This document shows, in pieces, positions 20,194 through 29,268 of a DNA stretch of 64,000 bases. Every line of letters starts with the position of its first letter. Position 1 is the stretch's first letter. Position numbers and translations under genes: made by a program. Source of the stretch: Kitagawia praeruptora (lineage: Eukaryota; Streptophyta; Magnoliopsida; Apiales; Apiaceae); the NCBI GenBank assembly GCA_037693485.1, contig CM075348.1, positions 5,766,001 through 5,830,000 of the forward strand, in the 5' to 3' direction. The notes under the pieces were generated by a model. That model worked only from the letters and a program-made list of their open reading frames with translations, had not been told where the DNA came from and ran no database searches.

Positions 20194-21414
20194 ATGGCAA
20201 ATATTACTCATGAAGACAACCCTAACCCTAACCCTGCCCTTCCGGAAGAGATGATCTACGAAATACTCTCAAGACTTCCTGCTGCGTCTCTTTCGAAATT
20301 CCAATATGTTTGTAAGTCATGGAAATCTCTAATCTCTTGTCCTGAGTTCATCAAGAGTCATCTCTCTAAATCGACTAATGACCCTGCCTTTGCTCACCAC
20401 CGTTTGCTTTATATCAAATGGATAAGGGTGAGGCACGCTAATACCGTAATACCCTGTACATATATGGAACCCTGGAGTTGTTCACTAAATTCTCTGCTTA
20501 ATGACGACACAGTTACGGAAACTAAGAGTTACTGTCCAGGGGTTAATAACTACAATATTAATGTTGTAATAGGTTCTTGTAATGGCCTGGTTTGTTTGAG
20601 AAGTAATGATCAAATATTCTTGTGGAACCCATTCACTTCAATATCAACAAGACTGCCTAAACATGAACATGAGCAAGTATGTGAATATGGGTTTTGCTAC
20701 GATGAATCCGTTGACGATTATAAAGTATTCTCCGTTTCTCAACGTTTAGATCAAACAGAATACAATGTGTCAGTTTACAGCTCAAAATCTAGTTTTTGGA
20801 GAATCATTGGAGATTATCTCTCTGGGAAACTATTACTTTGTGACAATATGGCCTTCACAAATGGGGCTATACATTGGCTTGTTAAGAAAAACAATGTGCA
20901 GCTTGACGAACCGGAATGGACTATTAATATTGTTTCCCTTGATATAAAAACAGAGACTTATCGAGAAATTTTGTTACCGCCAAAAGAAGAAAGTGCATAC
21001 ACGACCTTTGACACTTTTGGCGAAAGCCTTTTAATAGTGTACTCATCTGAATTCGGTGCTGCTTTTTGGGTAATGAAGGAATATAATGTGAAAGAGTCTT
21101 GGACAAAATTATTCAGGTTTAACGGTGAACTACCACGTTACACTTTTATAAAACTGCTTTGCATGTCTACGAATGGTGATATAATGTTCTCATCTGGGTC
21201 GACCATAATACTATACAATCCCAAGAATAACACAATCAAAAAGATGTCAGTTTCACAATATGATTACGACAACATTTATATGTATACTTATGTTGAGAGC
21301 CTAGTTCTACCACCAAAGCTTGCAGGCAGCAACACGGCAGCACCAAGTGAAAAGAAGATCCATCCTGGTTATACTTTAGTCTTTGTCGCTTTCTTTATAC
21401 ATATTTACTTTTAG
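20194..21414 (+). CDS. F-box protein with FBA-type C-terminal domain (intact)
   Basis: 406 residues from the ATG at 20194. Upstream in-frame codons lack an ATG, and MANITHE matches the paralogues. The F-box is at about residues 14-55 (LPEEMIYEILSRLPAASLSK, then VCKSWKSLIS), the part that binds Skp1 in SCF ubiquitin ligases. The F-box-associated region follows: GSCNGLVCL, IFLWNPFTSIS, YGFCYDESVDDYKVF, FTNGAIHWLV, DIKTETYREILLPP and WVMKEYNVKESWTKLF. It resembles the F-box/kelch CPR1-like class. The C-terminus has an extra hydrophobic tail (GYTLVFVAFFIHIYF). It is a close paralogue of the gene at 43197. The large Helitron ends 97 bases upstream of the ATG, so the ancestral promoter is 16 kb away and expression is doubtful. 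Confidence 0.9.
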   Translation: MANITHEDNPNPNPALPEEMIYEILSRLPAASLSKFQYVCKSWKSLISCPEFIKSHLSKSTNDPAFAHHRLLYIKWIRVRHANTVIPCTYMEPWSCSLNSLLNDDTVTETKSYCPGVNNYNINVVIGSCNGLVCLRSNDQIFLWNPFTSISTRLPKHEHEQVCEYGFCYDESVDDYKVFSVSQRLDQTEYNVSVYSSKSSFWRIIGDYLSGKLLLCDNMAFTNGAIHWLVKKNNVQLDEPEWTINIVSLDIKTETYREILLPPKEESAYTTFDTFGESLLIVYSSEFGAAFWVMKEYNVKESWTKLFRFNGELPRYTFIKLLCMSTNGDIMFSSGSTIILYNPKNNTIKKMSVSQYDYDNIYMYTYVESLVLPPKLAGSNTAAPSEKKIHPGYTLVFVAFFIHIYF

Positions 21415-22734
21415 CTAAGTTTTCTGCTTTATGTTATATACTGCTCTTATTTGTGGTACATCTTATTTAAACTCTCTGTTACTAAATTCTCACTGTCATT
21501 AGATAGTGCATTCCGAAGATATTACATTTTTAGGTGATATTGTATAGATTAAACTTTGGAAGTTAAGGATTTATCTCTTGTCGTCCCAGGTCCACCTCCG
21601 AGATTTGTTAGAACATATACTCTTTTATGTAAGGCATATAAGCCTAATTATTCAAAAAAAACCTTTGTAAGTTATTCCATATTTCAGTGTGATATTGCAT
21701 AGATTAACCTGATATAAACAGCCTGTTTACATAGATTAGAAGACGTCCTCTAAATTGTTTGTTTCACATTAATTTAGTCAGTAAAGTTTAATTTAGATAG
21801 CTCATAGATTAATTAATTTCTTTTATAACAGATATGCATACAGTAAACCTGCACTTAACATGGTTCCCTATTGCCTGTATTCTTTTTTAGCTATAGTGTA
21901 ATTTTCCTCATCTGTATTGTTGCGACACTGCTAAGATTTTGAAATTTTAAATTGAATCAACAGGTGGCTTTAAGGAAAAGCGGCAATTGCAGTGGTACAC
22001 ATGAGAAGTTTCTTGTCGGAATCAGTTTTGGCCATTTTCTTAACTTGGACGGAGTGTCTTCTCAAAAAGGAATCCTCTTAGTATCCCCGCTTCCTTCAAC
22101 AAAATTGTTCCTCCTTTTGGTGAGGCCATCTTGTAAAGGAGTAGCCGTCTCTCTCTCTCTCTTGCATATTCTTTTCCACTCTTTTAGAATCTGTCGATAT
22201 ATGAGATGTTTTTGGATGTGGTTAATTAGAATCATTTAGATTTTGTACGGAATCTGAAATTTTTTTGATGATGTTTAAAGACAAGTTGCTACGATTTGTT
22301 GCTCTGTTTGTGTTTTGGAACTAGTATAGTGTACTTATTTAAATAGTAAGATGTGTCGAACTTGATTTGCAATCATGCTAAGTGTACTTATAAATGGCAC
22401 TTTGTTGTTTTGCAATTATATGGACTCTATGATTTTACGCCATCAGGCCTAGAGTTTCTACGGACTGCTGTTTGTAGTTCGGCTGTATTGGTAGGTATAA
22501 ATGACAAGCATCTTCTCTGATTTGTTGCTCTATACATGCATACATAAATTAGTGTTGTTTGGTTTGATTTGTATGGATTTTTGTAAAGAATTGGAGTATG
22601 TATTGGCAGCTGATGCATCACGAAAATTATTAGGTTGTCACGGGCAGATCATTTTTCCGACGTTTTCTTGGGGTTGCATGTATTGATTTTTTTTCATGGT
22701 GTGAGTTTTGTTTCTTGTTCTAATATCTTGTGGC
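21415..22734. other. 3' flank of the F-box gene, collinear with 44424-45655
   Basis: Shares long stretches with the flank of the gene at 43197, including GCATATAAGCCTAATTATTC and the block at 21964-22140. The small open frames here look incidental, except the conserved block listed separately. Confidence 0.55.
21964..22140 (+). other. Conserved downstream block (candidate exon), unit D1
   Basis: Follows CAACAG and reads EKFLVGISFGHFLNLDGV in the forward frame, parallel to blocks at 1331, 29608, 41413 and 44985. Relative to unit A it lacks 6 and then 3 bases, keeping the frame. The frame runs from 21952 to a stop at 22237-22239. Confidence 0.45.
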
Positions 22735-23190
22735 AGCAACTCCTTTATTAAGGCGAAATGACGGGTTAAACAAAAGGTGCCTCATAGCCATTAAAATGTT
22801 ACACAAATCATTAGAAAAATTGAAATCAATGGTCTTTCTATACTTGACTTGGTCATTCCCTCTGGATCACATACTATAGGCAGAAGAACAGTTGCTCTGC
22901 TATACAACAACAATTGCTTACCAGACAATTGAGTCCTTCTGCAGATATAAGCTACTTGTGTTACTGAAAGAAAAATGTACTCTGCTATATTGTTATGTTT
23001 CATCTGGACGTAGATGTTTCATCTGGACGTAGCGATTCCCAGAACTTTTAATGGAAGTCTATTACAAGAATCTAATTTAGAAGAAAATGGGACTACTGTC
23101 AACGGATCAAATGCAATATTCACTGATCATTAGGTAATGCATTAACGTCTCATCCGGAACTCTTCATTACATAATGCTTACAATTCTTAA
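22735..23190 (+). pseudogene. Class III peroxidase pseudogene, exon remnants
   Basis: Forward frames read PLLRRNDGLNK (about 22742-22775; compare PLGRRDG of peroxidases), then LDLVIPSGSHTIGRR (about 22842-22886), which contains the proximal haem histidine in a near-consensus SG-HTIGR. From about 23021 a frame reads IPRTFNGSLLQ, equivalent to TPRTFDEVFYK at 27565. Stops and frameshifts interrupt all of these. An 18-base TGTTTCATCTGGACGTAG is duplicated near 22996-23033. Class III peroxidases are secreted haem enzymes; this copy cannot make one. Confidence 0.75.
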
Positions 23191-23423
23191 TTCACTGAAA
23201 ATATCAAGCCAAGGTACGACACAATAGCAATAATGTTAATAATCAGTAGACCGTTTAGCTGCGGCTTAGTGACATTCTATGAACTAGTTGATGCAACCGT
23301 CTGTTGTTGGATCAAATTTTGTAATTGGTTTGTTTGTAATTTTCAGTAAAATATTTTTAATATGCAGAATACTTTGTATTGATTGTATGTTCCCGGACCT
23401 TATTAATTTAAGGTAATAAGTCG

Positions 23424-23496
23424 GATCCTTCTATTGATATAAGCTAGCTACTTGTTACTTGAAGAAAAATGCAATCGACTAGACAGCTTTGTTCAT
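23424..23496 (+). pseudogene. Peroxidase pseudogene exon, left part (split by copia element)
   Basis: Begins GATCCTTCTATTGATATAAGC (DPSIDIS, the usual DPS-D motif after the haem region) and runs to EKCNRLDS-like codons and TTCAT at 23492-23496. A small AGCTAGCT duplication adds a stop. The exon continues at 27547 after the inserted element. Confidence 0.7.
23492..23496. repeat. Copia-like element target-site duplication, left
   Basis: TTCAT immediately before the TG of the LTR; the same TTCAT follows the CA of the right LTR at 27547-27551. Confidence 0.9.
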
Positions 23497-24702
23497 TGAT
23501 AAAACTTGTATGTGTTTAACTGATGAAGCTAAAACAATGTAAGAGAATCAATAACTCTTGTATTGCTTGTATGAAGCTTATGATTTACAACAAACAATTG
23601 CCTTATTTATAGGCTATAAAACAATCAAATGACATCATGGCTTACATATATCTATATATATTATAATGACAGGAGATCGGAAAGCTACCAAAAACGTTCA
23701 AGCTAATTTTCTTAAATTTTCATTATTTTGAATTTTTTATTAAAATTATGTTCTTCCATTAAATAGCTTTTAATGACATATTAATTAGTCATTAATTATA
23801 CCTAATAAATATGTATTAAATTTATTTTATTTATTTATGTAAAAAATTTTAAACTTTATTTGAGCATTATAATTATTATTTCATTATTAAATATTACTCA
23901 CATATATAATTAAGATTTTTAGGTAAAATGATAACTAAAAATTGTTTACATTGCGTCTTTTTTTTATTCCCTATCGAATACCACTCCAATTTCTTTTCGG
24001 ACAATTGTAGTAGAGACGGTCTTAACTTCTCAAGCAATTTTATTATTAGTGATTCTGGAAATCGTAATAAATTATAGAAGTATATAAATCTTCGCTTAAC
24101 ACCTGTAATAAAATAATACAAATAGTTTTTTTATTTTTACACATGGGTTATAACCAAACCGATTAAATTGAAAACCCCCAATTTTATCGGTATATTAAAT
24201 CGATAAAAATTAAAAAAAAGTTATACACCCGTTGTTCATTATATTTTATCAAAATAAATTAATATTCAAATTAAATAAATTCTTACACTACTATTGAACA
24301 TGTATGTTATGAGAGAGGTGTCGGCTTTAAACAGTGTTATTATATGTATTATTTATAAATTTTTGATCGTGAAGACTTCGTTTGTATTGTAATTGTTACT
24401 TTTTATGTTTATGATATTTTTGAGATTATGAAAATTTTAGATATATAAAGAGAGTATTTTCAAACTTATAATTCATGTAAATTGTTTTGAATCAATATAT
24501 TAAAAAAAATTTAAAGATGAGACCGATCAATTTTTAAAAATAATAAAAAATAATTCATATGTTTTCAATATTTTTAAATGAAAATTTATGAACCGCGCGA
24601 AGCGCGGATAAATTGCCTAGTGTTTGTTAATGTCAAGCCTTCAAAATAATACTAGCCTAACATATGAGACTTTAACAATGTGTTTACATATATATTTCAA
24701 CA
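23497..24702 (-). repeat. 3' LTR of copia-like element, interrupted by a Helitron
   Basis: TGATAAAACTTGTATG at the left end to TTTCAACA at the right. It is 236 bases long without the 970-base Helitron at 23651-24620. It pairs with 27293-27546. Confidence 0.93.
23651..24620 (+). mobile_element. Short non-autonomous Helitron, 970 bp
   Basis: Starts TCTATATATATTATAATG (23651) and ends CTAG (24617-24620). A 3' hairpin, CCGCGC-GAA-GCGCGG, lies at 24593-24607, nine bases before CTAG. It is inserted between A (23650) and T (24621). The sister LTR shows the uninterrupted ACATATATGTTTG, an empty site at 27464/27465. No coding capacity is seen inside. Confidence 0.95.
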
Positions 24703-24710
24703 CCCCCCTC
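24703..24710 (-). promoter_or_regulatory. Polypurine tract of copia-like element
   Basis: On the minus strand GAGGGGGG sits directly against the TGTTGAAAT start of the 3' LTR, the expected site of plus-strand priming. Confidence 0.8.
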
Positions 24711-25427
24711 AAATTGAAGATGGTTGAAGGAACATCTTGAGTTTGAAAACAAAAGTGCGAAAACTGGCAGGAGAATGAACTTCATAGAGGAGACATAATG
24801 TAGCAGAATCATGCCATCTTGAAATTGTTGACCGGTGAATGTAGAAATTCTGAGGGTAGCTCTGCTTGTGTGTATATAATAACGTAGAAGAGTTATAAAT
24901 ATTGTATAAGCAATGTGAGCTTGGTGATGATAGTGACCTTGTGCCATTGCTTGTATGTGCATATGTGTAACGTAGCAGAGTTACAATATCGTATAAGCAA
25001 TATGAGGCTACAAGGGAAGCTGAACAACAATGTAAAGATAACAAACTACTCTTGTATTGCTATGAAAATATTCAACATGTTAACGGGTGAAATGACAATC
25101 AATCTCTATTTATGTGTGTTGTTTGAAAACATAAGCAAATATATGTGTATATAACTGTGATATTTATATATGTGTGTGCTTATGTAGTGATACGTTGAAA
25201 TCACAAAGCAAATATATATAAATGTGATAATTATATGTATATATATATATGCTATGAAAATATGAGCCAATATATATGTATACGACTGACATATGCATAT
25301 ATATGAGTGCTATGTTGTGATACGTTGAAATCACGAGCGAATATATATGAATATGACAATAATATGTATATATATATGTGTGTTGTGTGTGATATAGAGA
25401 TTGAATGTCGATTAGAACCTTTCGCGG
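24711..25427. other. Spacer between gag and 3' LTR, with short repeats
   Basis: Where pol would be in a complete element there is only AT-rich DNA. A roughly 130-base unit, GTGATACGTTGAAATCAC plus (AT)n tract, occurs at about 25187 and 25318. A 40-base unit around ATTGTATAAGCAAT occurs at about 24885 and 24968. No pol remnant is seen. Confidence 0.6.
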
Positions 25428-26426
25428 CTACGTTCTGTCCCAAGAGGCTGTCCTGTCTGAGGATCCCGTAGTGATTGTGAATGCAGTGGAAGGTGAACTG
25501 GTTTTAGATAAAACCTGTCTGAGTAATGATTCAAGCTCACTGACTGATGTAGTTTCGGGTGTAGAATCCGAGATTGCATCATGAGAGAGCTTGTTTGACC
25601 GGAACAAAGGTTTCTTACAATACTGTGGTGAAAAATGACCCTTCTGGTGGCAATGTTGGCAGGTATGATTGCGAAGTGTTGCACAATCCTTGATCAAGTG
25701 TCCATTTTGCCTACAAAACTTGCAAAATGGTTTATCAAAGGTGGATGATGAAGGTATTGCTAGGACCATATCTTCCACATGGATGCCTTTGCCGATGTTG
25801 AGTCGAGTTTCTTCAGAAATGAGTTCCGTAACAGCAGTCTCCAAAGAGGGTAGTGGAACACGATGAAGCAAAGCAGCTCTAACTGGTTCATAATCTGGTG
25901 TAAGAGCCATTAAAAACTGGATGAGTCGTTGTTGGTCACGATATGTCTGATAAAGTGTTGCATCCTCCGTGTGTTGCCACTTTGGTTCAGACAATGTCAA
26001 TTGATCCCAACGTGATTGTATCTGTGAGAGAAAATCAGCTATTGGTTGACCAGACTCTTGTTTCTGCTTACTGAGAGAATGCATAATCTGATATTGATAA
26101 GAAAGATTGGATGTAGTGTAGCGAGATTGCAAAAGATCCCAGATTTCTTTTGCGGTGTCAAAATTTCCAAATTGTAAATTAATTTTAGAAACAGAAGAGT
26201 TTCTAAAATATGTAATAACTTGATGATTTTTGACATCCCATTCTTCGATGCGATCTTTCAGTTGTGAATCAGTTTCATCCTTCTCCTTGGTAGGAATAGT
26301 GAAATCCCCGTTAACGTACCTCCAAAGACGTTTTCCTTTGAGAAAGCTACGCATAGCTTGAGACCAAGATAAATAATTTGAGCCGATCAAAATTGTTTGA
26401 ATCGGTGAACTACTTTCTCTTTCCAT
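25428..26426 (-). CDS. Retrotransposon Gag polyprotein (copia type)
   Basis: 332 residues from the ATG at 26426. The N-terminal part has the typical copia gag layout: ILIGSNYLSWSQAMRSFLKG (about residue 12), WRYVNGD, then IWDLLQSRYTTSN. Two zinc knuckles follow: CKFCRQNGHLIKDC, and CQHCHQKGHFSPQYC, whose last spacing is one residue longer than the standard CCHC. Gag forms the particle and packages RNA. The frame stops after SWDRT with no protease following, so this is a gag-only element. The frame is open and could be translated. Confidence 0.92.
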   Translation of the reverse strand: MERESSSPIQTILIGSNYLSWSQAMRSFLKGKRLWRYVNGDFTIPTKEKDETDSQLKDRIEEWDVKNHQVITYFRNSSVSKINLQFGNFDTAKEIWDLLQSRYTTSNLSYQYQIMHSLSKQKQESGQPIADFLSQIQSRWDQLTLSEPKWQHTEDATLYQTYRDQQRLIQFLMALTPDYEPVRAALLHRVPLPSLETAVTELISEETRLNIGKGIHVEDMVLAIPSSSTFDKPFCKFCRQNGHLIKDCATLRNHTCQHCHQKGHFSPQYCKKPLFRSNKLSHDAISDSTPETTSVSELESLLRQVLSKTSSPSTAFTITTGSSDRTASWDRT

Positions 26427-27280
26427 TTATGCAAGTACAAAGATCGAAGTGAAACTTTTGAAAACTTCGGGGGACTGTAATGTAGAAATTAAACAATCCA
26501 GGGGCTGAAGTATAATATTCACAATAATATTTAAAACAAAATCAATGGACTTATCTTTTTTTTTATTGTTCCCAGGTATTTTTTTTTTTGGGATGTGGAT
26601 CAGGTGGGCTAGTTTTAAGACAGGCCCAATAGGAAAAATCAGTGGCCCGCTAATAGATTGGAACAAATAGTTTAAAGATTTGGCCCAAAAGAAATTACCA
26701 GGCTCTTTGAGAATATTAATATCCACGAAGATATTGTGAAAAAGATATTGAGATGTATGGCGTCGTCGGTTCCTCCATCATCTCCGCACCTTTGGCGCCA
26801 TCGTTCACTCTTTTCCCGGCCAGTAACTGAATCGGTGACGGTGATGAGACAGAGCACAGTTTAATCAACGGCGGATCGAATGACTTGTTGAAGAGGATGA
26901 TGAGCAGCGAGGCGGTAAAGCAAGTGCCAGAGGAGGAGGAAACGAACGGTCTATTGCCGGAGAAGAAGAAGGAAAGCGGTGGAGACGTGGTGGTGTTTGT
27001 GATAAACGAGTGTGTTGATGCAGTTTGTTTAACACGCAAGGTGTTTGTGAAAATGTTACAAAGAAACGGTACACTGGAAAAGATGGTTGTGGCTGGAGAT
27101 TATGGAGGCCGGGAGCTTAAAGTGTAGCGGAGAAGTGAGAGTTGAAAGGGCAAGCTGGACAGAACACAGAGGAGCTTGCTAGAGACTTGACAGAGGCTTT
27201 TTTGCCGGAGCTAATCTTGAGGTAAGCTCTGGAAACTTGGTTTTGGTGATAGCGGAAATAGAGAAGATCGGGAGCTTAAA
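26427..27280 (-). other. Leader of the copia-like element, with a GC-richer insert
   Basis: Lies between the primer binding site and gag. About 26880-27130 is richer in G+C than its surroundings and open on both strands (forward 26885-27127, reverse 26716-27039), which suggests a piece of captured host sequence. I do not recognise the product on either strand. Confidence 0.5.
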
Positions 27281-27292
27281 GCTCTGATACCA
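27281..27292 (-). promoter_or_regulatory. Primer binding site (initiator tRNA-Met type)
   Basis: The minus strand reads TGGTATCAGAGC immediately after the 5' LTR, matching the 3' end of plant initiator methionine tRNA, the standard copia primer. Confidence 0.92.
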
Positions 27293-27546
27293 TGATAAAA
27301 CTTGTATGTGTTTAACTGATGAAGCTAAAACAATGTAAGAGAATTTTTTTTTTTAAGAGAATCAATAACTCTTGTACTGCTTGTATGAAGCTTATGATTT
27401 ACAACAAACAACTGCCTTATTTATAGGCTATAAAACAATCAAATGACATCATGGCTTACATATATGTTTGTTAATGTCAAGCCTTCAAAATAAGACTAGC
27501 CTAACATATGAGACTTTAACAATGTGTTTACATATATATTTCAACA
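27293..27546 (-). repeat. 5' LTR of copia-like element
   Basis: 254 bases, TG...CA, carrying an 18-base T-rich expansion absent from the left copy. Three substitutions separate it from the left LTR. Confidence 0.93.
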
Positions 27547-27725
27547 TTCATCTTGATGTAACGACTCCAAGAACTTTCGATGAAGTTTTTTATAAGAATC
27601 TCGAGAAGAAAACAGGACCATTGCCATCTGATCAACTGCTATACTCTGATCAACGAACTGCATCATTAGTCCATGCACTAGCGTCTCAGCCAGAACTATT
27701 CATCATTCAATTCATAAAATTATAA
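27547..27725 (+). pseudogene. Peroxidase pseudogene exon, right part
   Basis: Continues the exon broken at 23496: LDVTTPRTFDEVFYKNL, then GPLPSDQLLYSDQRT and LVHALASQPELF, closely matching the C-terminal part of class III peroxidases (usually TP-TFDN-YY-NL and GLL-SDQ-L). The frame is open from the target duplication to TAA at 27723-27725. The upstream exons are decayed, so the gene is dead. Confidence 0.8.
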
Positions 27726-28042
27726 AATTTATTCATAAATAGAAAATTTTATAATTAATTTTAAATTTTATGGAGAAGTTGGCAAAAAAGTTGATGGCGA
27801 CAAAAATTGTCCCAGAATTTTTAAATTTTTTAATAGATTGAAAAAATAATGTCTATCTATCATATATAATTTCAATGTAGAAATAAATAAATTACTGATT
27901 AAGATCACGTTTGCTAATATTATGTCTTAAATTTTTAGAAAAAATACTAAAAATATAAATCATGACCTCTTAAAATCTTAAACAAATTTCTATAAAAAAA
28001 ATATTGAAAATCGAAAATACCCCTCATGATCACAAGTGACCC
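27726..28042. other. AT-rich intergenic, nothing seen
   Basis: No open frame or repeat of note before the F-box promoter. Confidence 0.5.
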
Positions 28043-28050
28043 TATATAAA
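28043..28050 (+). promoter_or_regulatory. Candidate TATA box
   Basis: TATATAAA, 73 bases before the ATG of the F-box gene at 28123, a normal plant spacing for a short leader. Confidence 0.5.
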
Positions 28051-28122
28051 ATAGGAGCCGGCGCCATGAGATTTTTCCTTACCCTACCATTACGCCTCAA
28101 AATTTTGTTCTTGTAAAATAAT

Positions 28123-29268
28123 ATGACATCTCATGAAGAAAACACAAACGCGAACCCTGCTAACCCTTGCCTCCCTGAAGATTTAATAATCTCTGAAATT
28201 TTTTCAAGACTTCCCGCTGAGTCTGTTGTGGATTTGAAAGATGAATTTATATATTATGATTTGGAGTCATGGGAGTCTTTAATTTCTAGTCCTGAGTTCG
28301 CCAAAACTCACCTCTCCAAATCGACTAATGACCCTGGCTTAACTAACCACTGTTTGCTTTTATTTAGCTGGGCTTGTTTTGTAGAGCAGGCCAATATCCG
28401 GCCATACATGAAGCTTTCGTATTGTTCCGTACATGCATTGCTTAATGATCATGAGACAGTTCCTGAGACTATCAAGATATACCATCCAGCTGGGGATGAC
28501 AACATTTGTGTAGTAGGTTATTGTAATGGACTATTTTGTGTGACTTCTGGCTTGAAGCGTGGTGAACAAATATTCTTGTGGAACCCGTTCACGGGAACAT
28601 ATAGAAGATTGCCCACACATGAACATGAAAATGAGCATAAAGCGCATGGGTTTTGCTATAATGAATCGAATGATGATTATAAAGTGTTTGCATTCTCTCA
28701 ATATCCTGGTGATGAATATAAATATAATGTGTCAGTTTATAGCTCAAAATCTGGTTGTTGGAGAATCATTGGAGATTATTACTTCGGGCAAATATATGGT
28801 CGGGGGAGTTTTACAAATGGAGCGATGCACTGGCTTGTAACAAGAAACACAGAAGCATATATTATTGTTTCTATGGATATAAAAACTGAGACTTATCGAG
28901 AAATTCCACTGCCACCAAAAAGAAAAGATGGACAACCTCATAGAACCTTGGACACTTTCGGTGAAAGCCTTTCTGTACTGTATTATTTTGAAACCCATGC
29001 TGATTTTTGGGTAATGAAGGAATGTGGCGTGGAAGAGTCTTGGACAAAATTGTTCACCATACCATGTTACTCATATATTAAACCGCTCTGTATTTCTGTA
29101 AGTGGCGAAATAATATTGTTATATAGGTCAACCATAGTACTCTACAACCCTAAAGATAACACGTTCAAGAATATGTTAACTCCTGAGTGTTCCTATAATT
29201 TAAGTTATGTGTTTACCTATGTTGAGAGCCTAGTATCACCACCAAAGCTTGCAGGCAGCACCAAGTAA
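28123..29268 (+). CDS. F-box/FBA protein with a divergent F-box
   Basis: 381 residues, a single open exon from ATG to TAA. The start of the F-box is recognisable (LPEDLIISEIFSRLPAES, about residues 18-35). The second half reads VVDLKDEFIYYDLESWESLI instead of the usual LSKFQYVCKSWKSLI: five extra residues, no cysteine, and acidic in place of basic residues. The FBA part is well kept: GYCNGLFCVTS, IFLWNPFTGTYRRLP, HGFCYNESNDDYKVF, DIKTETYREIPLPP and WVMKECGVEESWTKLF. It ends PPKLAGSTK without the hydrophobic tail of the genes at 20194 and 43197. It is more diverged from the other units than they are from each other. Skp1 binding may be weak; substrate recognition could persist. Confidence 0.87.
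   Translation: MTSHEENTNANPANPCLPEDLIISEIFSRLPAESVVDLKDEFIYYDLESWESLISSPEFAKTHLSKSTNDPGLTNHCLLLFSWACFVEQANIRPYMKLSYCSVHALLNDHETVPETIKIYHPAGDDNICVVGYCNGLFCVTSGLKRGEQIFLWNPFTGTYRRLPTHEHENEHKAHGFCYNESNDDYKVFAFSQYPGDEYKYNVSVYSSKSGCWRIIGDYYFGQIYGRGSFTNGAMHWLVTRNTEAYIIVSMDIKTETYREIPLPPKRKDGQPHRTLDTFGESLSVLYYFETHADFWVMKECGVEESWTKLFTIPCYSYIKPLCISVSGEIILLYRSTIVLYNPKDNTFKNMLTPECSYNLSYVFTYVESLVSPPKLAGSTK

Larger units (their letters stand above)
23497..27546 (-). mobile_element. Non-autonomous Ty1/copia-like retrotransposon, gag only
   Basis: TG...CA long terminal repeats flank a 2.6 kb interior, with a 5-base TTCAT target duplication. Reading on the minus strand the order is 5' LTR (27293-27546), primer binding site directly adjacent, leader, gag (26426-25428), AT-rich spacer, polypurine tract and 3' LTR. 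There is no protease, integrase, reverse transcriptase or RNase H, so mobility would depend on a related full element. With the later Helitron removed, the two LTRs differ by three substitutions in about 236 bases plus one 18-base insertion in the right copy, indicating recent insertion. It sits inside a peroxidase exon. Confidence 0.93.

Noticed and set aside
25252..25443. AT-microsatellite-derived frame rich in HIYIY
   Set aside because: Translation of a TATATA repeat; not a gene.
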